Source: Fructilactobacillus carniphilus
GTDB lineage: Bacteria; Bacillota; Bacilli; Lactobacillales; Lactobacillaceae
Direction: 5' to 3'
Length of the DNA: 64,000 nucleotides
Assembly (NCBI RefSeq): GCF_024029675.1
Contig: NZ_CP097121.1
Location: forward strand, 1,116,001-1,180,000
The notes under the pieces: model-generated
Databases searched by the model: none
What the model was told of the DNA's origin: nothing
Seen by the model: the letters and a program-made list of their open reading frames with translations, nothing else
In this document: piece after piece, positions 1-7,612 of the stretch
Numbering within the stretch: position 1 is the stretch's first letter
Layout: every line of letters starts with the position of its first letter
Translations under genes and position numbers: made by a program

Positions 1-70
1 TTAACATGATTAAGGCCGTTGCCAATCCAATTAGTAAGACGGCCGGCCCCCACGTACGGAATTTTTGCAC
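1..70 (-). CDS. 5' end of a gene leaving the window, probable membrane or exported protein
   Basis: Only about 23 codons are visible on the reverse strand. The start is a GTG at 70 (a TTG at 73 is also in frame), placed 5-8 bases after a strong GGAGG at about 79-84. The translated start is short and basic (VQKFRTWG) and then hydrophobic (PAVLLIGLATALIML). That is what the first transmembrane helix or signal sequence of a membrane protein looks like. The remainder lies outside the window, so no family can be named. Confidence 0.5.
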   Translation of the reverse strand, partial: MQKFRTWGPAVLLIGLATALIML

Positions 71-113
71 CAATTATTCCTCCTTTCCGTTTTCAACCTT
101 TTCATTTTACACC

Positions 114-149
114 AAAAAAGCACCCCTCACCACGACGAGCGGGGGATGC
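114..149 (-). terminator. Rho-independent terminator of the 3009-154 operon
   Basis: On the reverse strand, GCATCCCC and GGGGTGC arms form a G+C-rich stem and are followed by six T. It lies directly after the stop of the small membrane-protein gene at 154. Confidence 0.75.
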
Positions 150-153
150 CTGG

Positions 154-369
154 TTAGTCTTGTTTTCTGCGTTTCCACACGTAATACAACGTAACGGCAC
201 CGTACGGAATGTAAGCACAAACTACGAGAATCGCGAGAATGATTACTAAAGGTGTGACTTCTTTTTGCACAAAGTAAGCCACAATCAACGCTAAACACAG
301 CGGGGTAATCGTCCAATTAGCAATCCGCCGCAGTTTAATTAAACGTTGATCAATTTCATCTTGCTTCAT
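154..369 (-). CDS. Small two-helix membrane protein, function unknown
   Basis: A 71-residue protein with a charged N-terminus (about residues 1-17) and two hydrophobic segments (about 20-36 and 39-62), ending in a basic tail KRRKQD. The pattern fits a small inner-membrane protein with two helices. The start is supported by AAAGGAG seven bases upstream. It is the last gene of the operon containing the nitroreductase and the two D-2-hydroxyacid dehydrogenases, 18 bases after the nitroreductase stop, and is followed by a terminator. I do not recognise a family. Confidence 0.6.
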   Translation of the reverse strand: MKQDEIDQRLIKLRRIANWTITPLCLALIVAYFVQKEVTPLVIILAILVVCAYIPYGAVTLYYVWKRRKQD

Positions 370-387
370 GGTGGACTCCTTTAGATT

Positions 388-993
388 CTAGTCAAAGACC
401 TTGAACCGTTGGTCATCATCCATAAATTCTTTTTCAGCAGCAGGTTTTTCAATGGAACCAAAGTTCATTTCGGCCCGTAATTGCCAACTAGCTGGAATAT
501 CAAATTGAGCAGCGACAGCCGAGTTAATTAGTGGATCGTAGTGTTGAATGTTTACGCCCAAACCGTTTTCTTCTAATCCGGTCCAGACCGCAAATTGTGC
601 GTTACCCTGTGCTTCTTCAGCCCAGTTATACTCTTGGTATTGGTAAGTAGCTAGGTGGGGATTATCTGCGTAAGCTTGCACCACGTCCATGTCCGTGTAG
701 AACAAGATGGAGGCAAACGCGTCTCGGAAACTACTAATTTTTGCTTTCGTCCGTAAAAAGGCATCGGGCGCCACCTTTTCTTCTAGTGCCGTTTCCACGA
801 TGTCCCACAGTTTTTCGTGGTTATCGTTAAACAATACCACGGCCCGGACTGGTTGGCTGTTAAAGGCCGATGGAGTGTGCCGAATCACTGCCTTAATGTA
901 TTGATAGAGTTCCGCTTGGGGAATCTGGACGTTGCGCCCTAAATTATAAATGGTGCGCCGGTGCTTCATTAAATCTAATAATTGCGTATCCAC
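388..993 (-). CDS. Nitroreductase-family protein (Frm2/Hbn1-like)
   Basis: A 201-residue protein of the FMN-dependent nitroreductase superfamily, close in layout to the short Frm2/Hbn1/YdgI-like branch. These enzymes use NAD(P)H to reduce nitro or quinone compounds. Visible features are HRRTIYNLG near residues 11-19 (FMN phosphate-binding start), TPSAFNSQPVR near 40-50 (substrate/FMN loop), and a C-terminal GSIEKP segment. The start is a GTG, supported by TAGGAGG seven bases upstream; this Shine-Dalgarno overlaps the stop of the preceding dehydrogenase gene, so the two are translationally coupled. The physiological substrate cannot be read from the sequence. Confidence 0.85.
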   Translation of the reverse strand: MDTQLLDLMKHRRTIYNLGRNVQIPQAELYQYIKAVIRHTPSAFNSQPVRAVVLFNDNHEKLWDIVETALEEKVAPDAFLRTKAKISSFRDAFASILFYTDMDVVQAYADNPHLATYQYQEYNWAEEAQGNAQFAVWTGLEENGLGVNIQHYDPLINSAVAAQFDIPASWQLRAEMNFGSIEKPAAEKEFMDDDQRFKVFD

Positions 994-1004
994 GGTATGA
1001 CCTC

Positions 1005-1997
1005 CTATTTGATCTGGTTTTCGGTTTCGCCCGTTTCAATGGCATCCTGGAAATTTTGGAAACTAACCTTAATCATATCTTCCGTTGCCGGTTGGGTGTC
1101 ATAACCCATGTGGGGCGTAATAATCACGTTTGGGTAGTGTTTCATGAGGCTTAACAACTCTTGGTCTGGAATGTCATCCAGGCTATCAAATTGCTTGCCG
1201 TCAATCGCATTTTCGTCTGGGATTACATCGGCAGCATAGCCGGCAAGGTTCCCGTCTTCGAGCGCATCTGCGACCGCAGCTGTGTCCACTAATTCACCAC
1301 GAGCGGTGTTGACCAGCACGGCGTTACTCTTCATGTTCCCGATTTCAATAGCTCCAATCATCAAATCATTTTCGCCGGGGAAGTACGGAACGTGAAGTGA
1401 CACGATGTCTGACTGCATTAACAACTCGTTTAACGAGACAAAATCAACGTCCGGATTATCGTTTGGATGACGTTGAAACCCTAACACGTTGGCGCCGAGG
1501 TTGTGCCACAACTGCGCTTCGGCTGCACCCATGTGACCGACTCCGATAATTCCAACCGTCAAGTGATCAATTTCATTGGCAAAGTAATCTGGTTGCAGGA
1601 AGAAGTCCCCCTGGTTCGTGTTATCAGTTGCTGCCGTAACGTGCCGAGCCAGGTCTAATCCCATTGTCAACGCCAATTCAGCCACTGAGTATGGAGAATA
1701 ACTAGGTACCCGGGCTACCATGATGTCTCTGGCATTAGCAGCATCCAAATCGATGTTGTTGTAACCCACAAAGCGAGTAAAGCAGTATTTAATCCCCAGG
1801 TTTTTAAGGGCCGCTAATAATTCGGCATCCGCCGTAGTCGTTCCGTCAATTAAAACCCCAATCGAACCATCAGCAGTGTCCACGTTTGCTTCTGATAAAG
1901 GTTCCGTTAGTAAGTTCAATTCAAAGCGACCGTGATTCAAATCCTCGTACATGGGTTTTTCAAACTCACGGACGTTATAAACCGTAATTTTATCCAT
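1005..1997 (-). CDS. D-2-hydroxyacid dehydrogenase (D-LDH / D-HicDH family), copy 1
   Basis: A 330-residue NAD-dependent D-2-hydroxyacid dehydrogenase that reduces 2-keto acids (pyruvate or branched-chain analogues) to D-hydroxyacids. The Rossmann motif GVGHMG is at about 152-157. The catalytic Arg (NTARGEL, R233), Glu (PDENA, E262) and His (TPHMG, H296) are all present. I chose the ATG at 1997, which has AGGAAGGA upstream; the reading frame stays open further upstream only because it overlaps the 3' end of the next gene. It lies 13 bases downstream of a paralogue that it resembles throughout, so the pair arose by tandem duplication. Substrate preference (lactate versus hydroxyisocaproate) is not decidable here. 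Confidence 0.9.
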   Translation of the reverse strand: MDKITVYNVREFEKPMYEDLNHGRFELNLLTEPLSEANVDTADGSIGVLIDGTTTADAELLAALKNLGIKYCFTRFVGYNNIDLDAANARDIMVARVPSYSPYSVAELALTMGLDLARHVTAATDNTNQGDFFLQPDYFANEIDHLTVGIIGVGHMGAAEAQLWHNLGANVLGFQRHPNDNPDVDFVSLNELLMQSDIVSLHVPYFPGENDLMIGAIEIGNMKSNAVLVNTARGELVDTAAVADALEDGNLAGYAADVIPDENAIDGKQFDSLDDIPDQELLSLMKHYPNVIITPHMGYDTQPATEDMIKVSFQNFQDAIETGETENQIK

Positions 1998-2010
1998 CTT
2001 TCGTTCCTTC

Positions 2011-3009
2011 CTACTCGTTGATTGGGTACAACGGTTCCCCGTTGGCCAACGTATTGGCAAAGTTTTCAAAGCTAATCCGAATCATGTCTTCTACCGCTGG
2101 TTCCGTAAAGAAGCCCATGTGTGGCGTTACTAAAACGTTGGGATAATTCTTCATTAGTTCCACATTGAGCGGGTTCGGTAAATCATCGAGCGAATCAAAC
2201 TGCTTGCCGATAATGGCATCCTCATCAAGAATTACGTCAGTTCCGTAGCCACCAATGCGGTTACTCCGCACCGCGTCAGCCACTGCTTGGGTGTCCACAA
2301 CTTGACCCCGAGCAGTGTTAACCAAGATGGCACTGTCCTTCATCTTCGCGAGTTCTTCATCTCCAATTAGATTGCCAGTTTGGCCGGGAATGTAAGGAAT
2401 GTGTAACGAAACGATATCTGACTTTTTAAGTAAAGTATCTAAATCGGTAAATTGAACCACGTCATTATCAGGTTCTGGGTGGCGCTTGTAAGCCAAGACT
2501 TGCGCTCCTAAAGCCCGGTACAGTTTAGCTTCGGTCATTCCAATTTTACCCGCACCAATGATTCCAACCGTGGCGCTGTGAATTTCGTTAGCATAGTAGG
2601 TTGGCAGCAGTCGGAAGTCTCCGGCATGCGTGTTAGCAGCGGCACGAGACACATTTCGAAAGAGAGTTAGTCCCAAGCTCAGCGATAACTCTGCTACCGC
2701 CCGCGGGGAGTAGTTTGGCACGTTGGCCACTTGAATCCCTAAATTACGGGCGGCTTTTACGTCAATATTGTTAATTCCCACTACCCGGGTGTAGATGTAC
2801 TTAACTCCGTGGCCAGCTAGTTTTTCAATTACCTCAGCATCACAGTCGTCAAAGGCCGTGATTAAAACGGCATCGGCGCCCTCAGCCCGGTCCACGTTAT
2901 CAAGCGTCATCCGTTCTGCAACTAAGGTTAAATCATAATCATCTTTATTCAACTTTTCGAACAGTGGGGTTTCCACCTCACGCACATTGTACACAGTTAT
3001 TTTAAACAT
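2011..3009 (-). CDS. D-2-hydroxyacid dehydrogenase (D-LDH / D-HicDH family), copy 2
   Basis: A 332-residue enzyme of the same family and the first gene of its operon. The NAD-binding motif GAGKIG is at 152-157, catalytic R234 in NTARGQ, E263 in LDEDA and H297 in TPHMG. The N-terminus MFKITVYNVRE matches that of copy 1 (MDKITVYNVRE). The start has GAGGAG seven bases upstream, and a good promoter precedes it at 3042-3071. The product acts in the cytoplasm to regenerate NAD+ from a keto acid. The two copies may differ in substrate: the segment after position 75 (RVVGINNID versus RFVGYNNID) and the C-terminal tails diverge. Confidence 0.9.
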   Translation of the reverse strand: MFKITVYNVREVETPLFEKLNKDDYDLTLVAERMTLDNVDRAEGADAVLITAFDDCDAEVIEKLAGHGVKYIYTRVVGINNIDVKAARNLGIQVANVPNYSPRAVAELSLSLGLTLFRNVSRAAANTHAGDFRLLPTYYANEIHSATVGIIGAGKIGMTEAKLYRALGAQVLAYKRHPEPDNDVVQFTDLDTLLKKSDIVSLHIPYIPGQTGNLIGDEELAKMKDSAILVNTARGQVVDTQAVADAVRSNRIGGYGTDVILDEDAIIGKQFDSLDDLPNPLNVELMKNYPNVLVTPHMGFFTEPAVEDMIRISFENFANTLANGEPLYPINE

Positions 3010-3041
3010 ATTTATTCTCCTCGTTGGGTCGTCTACTTCTA

Positions 3042-3071
3042 ATTATAAGGTACTTGGAATTTAGATGGCAA
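3042..3071 (-). promoter_or_regulatory. Sigma-A promoter of the D-2-hydroxyacid dehydrogenase operon
   Basis: On the reverse strand, TTGCCA (3071-3066) and a perfect TATAAT (3047-3042) are separated by 18 bases and lie about 35 bases before the start codon. Confidence 0.7.
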
Positions 3072-3100
3072 GAAATTAGGAAAATCTTACATTTTGCTAA

Positions 3101-3144
3101 CAAAAGAAAAACCACTTAAATTGGATCATCCAATTTAAGTGGTT
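3101..3144 (-). terminator. Strong Rho-independent terminator after the oleate hydratase pseudogene
   Basis: A 15-bp perfect stem (AACCACTTAAATTGG and its complement) with a 5-base loop ATCAT at 3110-3144. On the reverse strand it is followed by a T-rich tract. Confidence 0.9.
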
Positions 3145-3159
3145 AACTACAATAACTAA

Positions 3160-4804
3160 TTATTGATCCTTCTTCACTAAGTGGCTCTCTTCCAACAAGT
3201 CATTTAGCCACGTTCCCTTAATTTTGTTCAAAGCAAAATTCAAGCCGGACCGCTCCACTGAGTTTAAATCCATTTGCTCCAGCGTTTTTTGATCGCTTAA
3301 ATAATACAGTGATCTCATTAACGTTCTAATGTCGCAAACCGATGGATAGACCTCTGGAATTGTATGGTCAATGTTTAACAAACCGTAGACAGCTTCAAAA
3401 GCAGTTCTAACCGAATATTCCGTTGTAAACACCACGTCGCGAGTGGCGGATTCGGCAAAGTTCCCGATGAAAGCTAGGTTGGTGGATCCATTGGGAATAA
3501 CATCTGGCCGGTCGCCTGGTTTGCGCATTTGGAAATAGCTCGTGATAAACGGCATATAGTCAGGAATGGCTTGAATATTCTCAACGTTTGCCATTTCATC
3601 AATCTGATCTTCGAGAACCCCAAGGTGGTATAGCAGTTCCTCAGTTAATTCCTTCCCGGAACAATCTGTGATGTTCTTTTTAATGTAATTACCTTTAACG
3701 TCGGAATACAAGCCATACAGCCATAAGACCACTTCATTCTTTGGTTTCCCTTTATAAGCTGGTTGGCGGTGGATCGTGAAACTCATACCCCAATTAGAAT
3801 CCGTAATCGTGTCACAAAAGACCTCGGGGTGTCCAAATCGTTCATCTTGTGCGGCCAACTGCCACCTAAACTGTTATCGGTAACTGGAGCCGCATCATGA
3901 GAACCGTATGTAGTTGCCTCCGTAATCGAACCATTTGTGACAAAGACCAGATCATTATCGTCTAAAGGAATGGTGTCTTCCTGGTTATCCTTTTTGATAA
4001 TCAGTTGGTTCGCCATCACTTGGTCAGCTTTAGTTTCAACCTTGACGTTTTCTACTGTGGTTCCATATTGGAAAACGACCCCGTGGTCCTGCAAAAAGGC
4101 CACTAGTGGTTCGCTCATGGACTGATAATCATCATATTTATTAAATTTCAATGCCGTAAAGTCGGCTAATCCATCCACGTTGTGAATAAAGCGCATTAAA
4201 TAACGCCGTATTTCGATGGCAGATTGCCACGTTTCGAACGCGAACATGGTTTGCCAGTCAATCCAGAAATTAGAACTGAAGAAGTTGTCATCAAAGACTT
4301 CCTCGATGGATTTTTCGACTAATTTTCGTTCCGGTGTTATTACCAACTTAATCATTTGCTTCAACGCTTTTTTATTAAGCATGTAGTACTTATCGTCAGG
4401 TAATTTTTCTCCTTGATTATGAATTAATCGGCAATTCGATTGGTTGGGATCTTCCTGGTCAAGGTAATAATAAAGATCTAAACAACTTTGCTGGGGATCC
4501 TCTAAAGACGGAATGGTACTAAAGAGATTCCACAAGCACTCAAAGTGGTCCTCCATCTCCCGACCACCTGGAGTCACATAACCAACATTGATGTTCTCAA
4601 AGGCTTCCAAAGAGCCACTTGCCTGGTCCTTTTCTTCAAAAATTGTAATGTTTTCACCCGGCATGTAGCCATCGCGAATCAATAAAGCTACCGAAGCTAG
4701 TCCTGCCAATACGGCTCCAACGATATATGTTTCTTATCCTTAACTCCCGGTGTTGCTTTGGGTCGCACCAACCCATAATAATTTCCTGTCGCAAACTTAA
4801 CCAT
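3160..4804 (-). pseudogene. Oleate hydratase (myosin-cross-reactive antigen family), broken by two lesions
   Basis: The region encodes a recognisable FAD-dependent oleate hydratase, which adds water to the cis-9 bond of oleic acid, but split over three frames. The N-terminus (MVKFATGNYYG, ATG at 4804) runs to KKHI near 4727. There one base is missing, and the frame resumes as VGAVLAGLASVALLIRDG. A second break near 3862 joins GGSW directly to LAAQDERFGHPEVFC in another frame; the residues usually between them are missing, apparently deleted between two TTGG repeats. The FAD motif reads GAVLAGL instead of GxGxxG, a further sign of decay. The rest (NVGYVTPGGREMEDHFE, SYFQMRKPGDRPD, FAESATRDVVFTTEYSVRTA) is conserved. 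Family length is about 560-590 residues; about 548 codons remain. Confidence 0.85.
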
Positions 4805-5011
4805 CACGCTCACCCAATATCCCTTTTCTTAATTATAACGCTGAAATGAGTGGGTTATGGGAAATGGACGCCAATTATATTTACCAGATTTCATCAGGAT
4901 CAGTCGCCATAAATACACATAATTAATATCTCAGAAAAAATAATGCAATTTTTTCCTATCAATGTCATACTTAAATCAATGTTTATAAATTATTAAGAAA
5001 GGTATAACCAT

Positions 5012-6031
5012 ATGAAAAAAAGAATTATTTATATCGATTTAATTAACATTGTGGCAATTTTTTCGGTACTAATGCTTCACTCCTCTCAGTACATTAGTAA
5101 AAATGGCATGGTACAAAAAAATGGCATTATCCAGGACATCTTTATTCCCGCCGTTTATCTCTTTTTTATTAACTCGGGAGCGACCCTTTTGAATTATCGA
5201 ACTAAATACTCCACGAAAACCTTTTTAATCAAAAGAATTAAACGAGTTGGAATTCCGTTAATTGTTTGGAGTATTATTTACTACCTATACGACATTAAAT
5301 TTACAGCATTTCCAGGTCCGATTCCTCATCCTAATCCTGGGATTAAAGACTTTATTTACAGTTTTTTGAACAATAACATTAACAACATATTTTGGTTCTT
5401 CTACGCCATTATCCTACTGTATTTACTAACCCCAGTACTAGCGGTCTTAGCTGAAAAAAATAAGACTCTACTCCTATACCTAGTCGGATTAAATTTCATT
5501 GCTAATTACGTCTATTTAGACTTTGTCCATGCACTTAACCTTCCAATTGTCGGTGGTACATCCGGTTTACAACTAAACCCGATTGCTTCTGAATTCGTAG
5601 GGTTTTTCATCATGGGTTATCTACTTAAAATCAATTACTTTTCAAATAAAGCTCAAAAAATAATGATTGGTGTTGGAATGATTGCGCTAGTAATTTCTCT
5701 ACTGACGACAGCATTCAAAATAAATAATGGTCCCATTGGGGGAATTTTGCTATTCTGGTACGCAATTGCACTCTACTTGATCATTAAAAAAACCAGTGAA
5801 AAAACCGACTTTTTCAATAAGCACGAAAAGTGGTTCGCAGGAGCTGCTTCAGTTAGCTTAGGAATTTATATTCTTCACCCAATTTTCTTTAAAGTTTTTG
5901 AAGATTTCTTCAAGCCGCAACCAAATAGCTTTATTTTTGTTTGGATCATGCCAATTGTTACCTACTTGATTGTAGGTCTAATCATATTTGTAATTAGAAA
6001 AACACCAATAATTAAGGATATTCTTCCTTAA
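5012..6031 (+). CDS. Acyltransferase-3 family membrane protein, probable polysaccharide O-acyltransferase
   Basis: A 339-residue polytopic membrane protein of the acyltransferase-3 family, which moves acyl (usually acetyl) groups onto sugars. It begins with the family's typical short start and first helix, containing YIDLINIVAIFSVLMLH, where the His near residue 23 is the conserved catalytic candidate. About ten hydrophobic helices follow, with a late YILHPIFF segment also typical of the family. AGAAAGG lies upstream of the start. It is AT-rich like the adjacent EPS cluster and transcribed towards it, so O-acetylation of the EPS is a reasonable inference. There is no C-terminal SGNH domain, unlike the gene at 21525. 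Confidence 0.8.
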   Translation: MKKRIIYIDLINIVAIFSVLMLHSSQYISKNGMVQKNGIIQDIFIPAVYLFFINSGATLLNYRTKYSTKTFLIKRIKRVGIPLIVWSIIYYLYDIKFTAFPGPIPHPNPGIKDFIYSFLNNNINNIFWFFYAIILLYLLTPVLAVLAEKNKTLLLYLVGLNFIANYVYLDFVHALNLPIVGGTSGLQLNPIASEFVGFFIMGYLLKINYFSNKAQKIMIGVGMIALVISLLTTAFKINNGPIGGILLFWYAIALYLIIKKTSEKTDFFNKHEKWFAGAASVSLGIYILHPIFFKVFEDFFKPQPNSFIFVWIMPIVTYLIVGLIIFVIRKTPIIKDILP

Positions 6032-6129
6032 TATTATTTAACTTGTAAGTTGTATTTACTTTGTTTTAACATTTTTAACACCTTTAAAATTTAAGCCTTT
6101 TTCCTATATTAAAAAATATCTATTGAATA

Positions 6130-6723
6130 TTAACGGGAAAAATTCACGCTTAACTCAAGAAAAAATATCAGATCTTTTGCTATGAAAATATTAAAATCAA
6201 AGCGAAATGAATTATTTTGAACATCACTCACATATAATAATTTATTCCAAAGAAATCGATCGATACAATTAGCACCTAATAATTCACACAACCCATCGTT
6301 ATATAAATATACATGATTAAACTTAAATTTTTTAGGGTTTAGTCTTAAGCATGTTCTCACACCGGTAACTTCAATTATCAAATTATTAATTTCAATCAAA
6401 TCAACTAATTTACTAATATAATTAGTTAATAAAACATCATCTGAATCTAAAAAGGTAACATACTTACCCTTTAGCTGTTCTAAAGCTCGATTTCGAGAAT
6501 AAGGAACTCGTTATTATATTAATTATTTAAAAACATAAATTTAAACCTGGGTTCTTGCTGATTATTTCTCATAATTTTTAAAGAATCATCAGTGGAGTAA
6601 TCATTAACAATAATCGGACGAATGTTCTGATAACTCTGTTTTTCAACTGATTCTAAACATTCATATAAATATTTTTCGATATTATTAAGAGGGAATTATA
6701 AAATAAACCATTGAATCCATCAT
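6130..6723 (-). pseudogene. GT2 family glycosyltransferase remnant with frameshifts and lost C-terminus
   Basis: On the reverse strand the pieces MVYFIIPS, NNIEKYLYECLESVEKQSYQ, IIVNDYSTDDSLKI, SRNRALEQLKGKYVTFLDSDD and an 89-codon tail are those of a GT2 glycosyltransferase, including the nucleotide-sugar DSDD motif. They lie in different frames. One T is missing between IIPS and NNIEKY (about 6688). A second break with a stop follows FMFLNN (about 6515) before RVPYSRNRALEQ. The last piece ends at 6130 after LELSVNFSR, roughly 100 residues before such proteins usually end. It lies beside the EPS cluster and is presumably a lost member of it. Confidence 0.75.
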
Positions 6724-6763
6724 TAAGTTATTCTCATATAATATTATCAAAAATTAATTATAC

Positions 6764-6796
6764 AAAAAAAGTGAATCAACTAAGATTCACTTTTTT
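6764..6796. terminator. Bidirectional terminator at the distal end of the EPS cluster
   Basis: A symmetric hairpin with AAAAAAA before GTGAATC and GATTCAC before TTTTTT, loop about 6 bases. It overlaps the stop codon of the priming transferase gene (6795-6797). Confidence 0.8.
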
Positions 6797-7460
6797 AATA
6801 TGCAGCGTTTGGCCTTATCATAATTTTTACAGTATCAAACATTAACTTTAAATCAAATAATAGTGAACTTTTTTGAATGTATTCTAAATCAAGATTAACC
6901 ATTTCACCAAAGTCAGCACTATTGCGAGCGGTTGTTTGCCATAACCCAGTACATCCAGGAACTACCAGCAATCTTTGCATGTCATATTTAGTGTATTCTG
7001 CCACTTCACTCGGAATTGGAGGACGGGGACCAACTAAAGACATGCTTCCACTAATAACATTAAATAACTGTGGCAATTCATCCAGACTGTATTTGCGAAT
7101 AAATTTACCAATTTTAGTCACTCGAGGGTCATCTTTCATTTTAAACATAGCCCCGTGAACTTCATTTTGAGCTTTCAATTCGGCTAATTTTTGATCAGCA
7201 TTTGGAATCATTGAACGAAACTTAAACATTTTAAAATGTTTTCCATTTTTTCCAACTCGTTCTTGAATATAAAATATTTTCCCATGGGAACCATCAAACT
7301 TAACAAACAGACAAATAACCAATAACAATGGACTGATTAAAATTAAACCTAGACAGCTTAAAAAAATATCCATTATTCTTTTAACGGAAAAATAAATTGG
7401 TCGATTTTGTACTTTTGAAGGATCCAGCCAGATTTTTTCATGAACTTTTTCCTTTACCAA
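6795..7460 (-). CDS. Undecaprenyl-phosphate sugar-1-phosphate transferase (EPS priming glycosyltransferase)
   Basis: A 221-residue bacterial sugar transferase (PF02397 type) that moves a sugar phosphate from a nucleotide sugar to undecaprenyl phosphate, the first step of EPS repeat-unit assembly at the membrane. There is one N-terminal membrane segment (about residues 27-50, RIMDIFLSCLGLILISPLLL). The conserved cytoplasmic blocks are MFKFRSM, KIGKFIRKYSLDELPQLFNV, GSMSLVGPRPP and PGCTGLWQ. The start is a TTG with AGGTGA six bases upstream. It is the only priming enzyme seen and is separated from the rest of the cluster by a terminator, with its own promoter candidate. The sugar (Gal, Glc or GalNAc phosphate) is not decidable from sequence. 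Confidence 0.92.
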   Translation of the reverse strand: MVKEKVHEKIWLDPSKVQNRPIYFSVKRIMDIFLSCLGLILISPLLLVICLFVKFDGSHGKIFYIQERVGKNGKHFKMFKFRSMIPNADQKLAELKAQNEVHGAMFKMKDDPRVTKIGKFIRKYSLDELPQLFNVISGSMSLVGPRPPIPSEVAEYTKYDMQRLLVVPGCTGLWQTTARNSADFGEMVNLDLEYIQKSSLLFDLKLMFDTVKIMIRPNAAY

Positions 7461-7527
7461 ATCTAATCACCTTTTCCTCGAAAATAAAAATACAACAATT
7501 TATTGATTATCAGCCCAAAACGTTTAA

Positions 7528-7556
7528 ATTATATCATATAAAGCAATAAAAAGACA
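7528..7556 (-). promoter_or_regulatory. Candidate promoter of the priming transferase gene
   Basis: On the reverse strand, TATAAT (7533-7528) has TGTCTT 17 bases upstream (7556-7551). It lies between the terminator after wzx and the TTG start at 7460. The -35 match is poor. Confidence 0.45.
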
Positions 7557-7561
7557 GATGG

Positions 7562-7608
7562 ATAAAAAATAACCATTTAAACTATCAAATAGGTTTAAAT
7601 AGTTATTT
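7562..7608 (-). terminator. Terminator closing the main EPS operon after wzx
   Basis: 16-base arms (AAATAACTATTTAAAC and GTTTAAATGGTTATTT, one G-T pair) around a 10-base loop, followed on the reverse strand by six T. It begins 5 bases after the wzx stop at 7613. Confidence 0.7.
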
Positions 7609-7612
7609 TATT

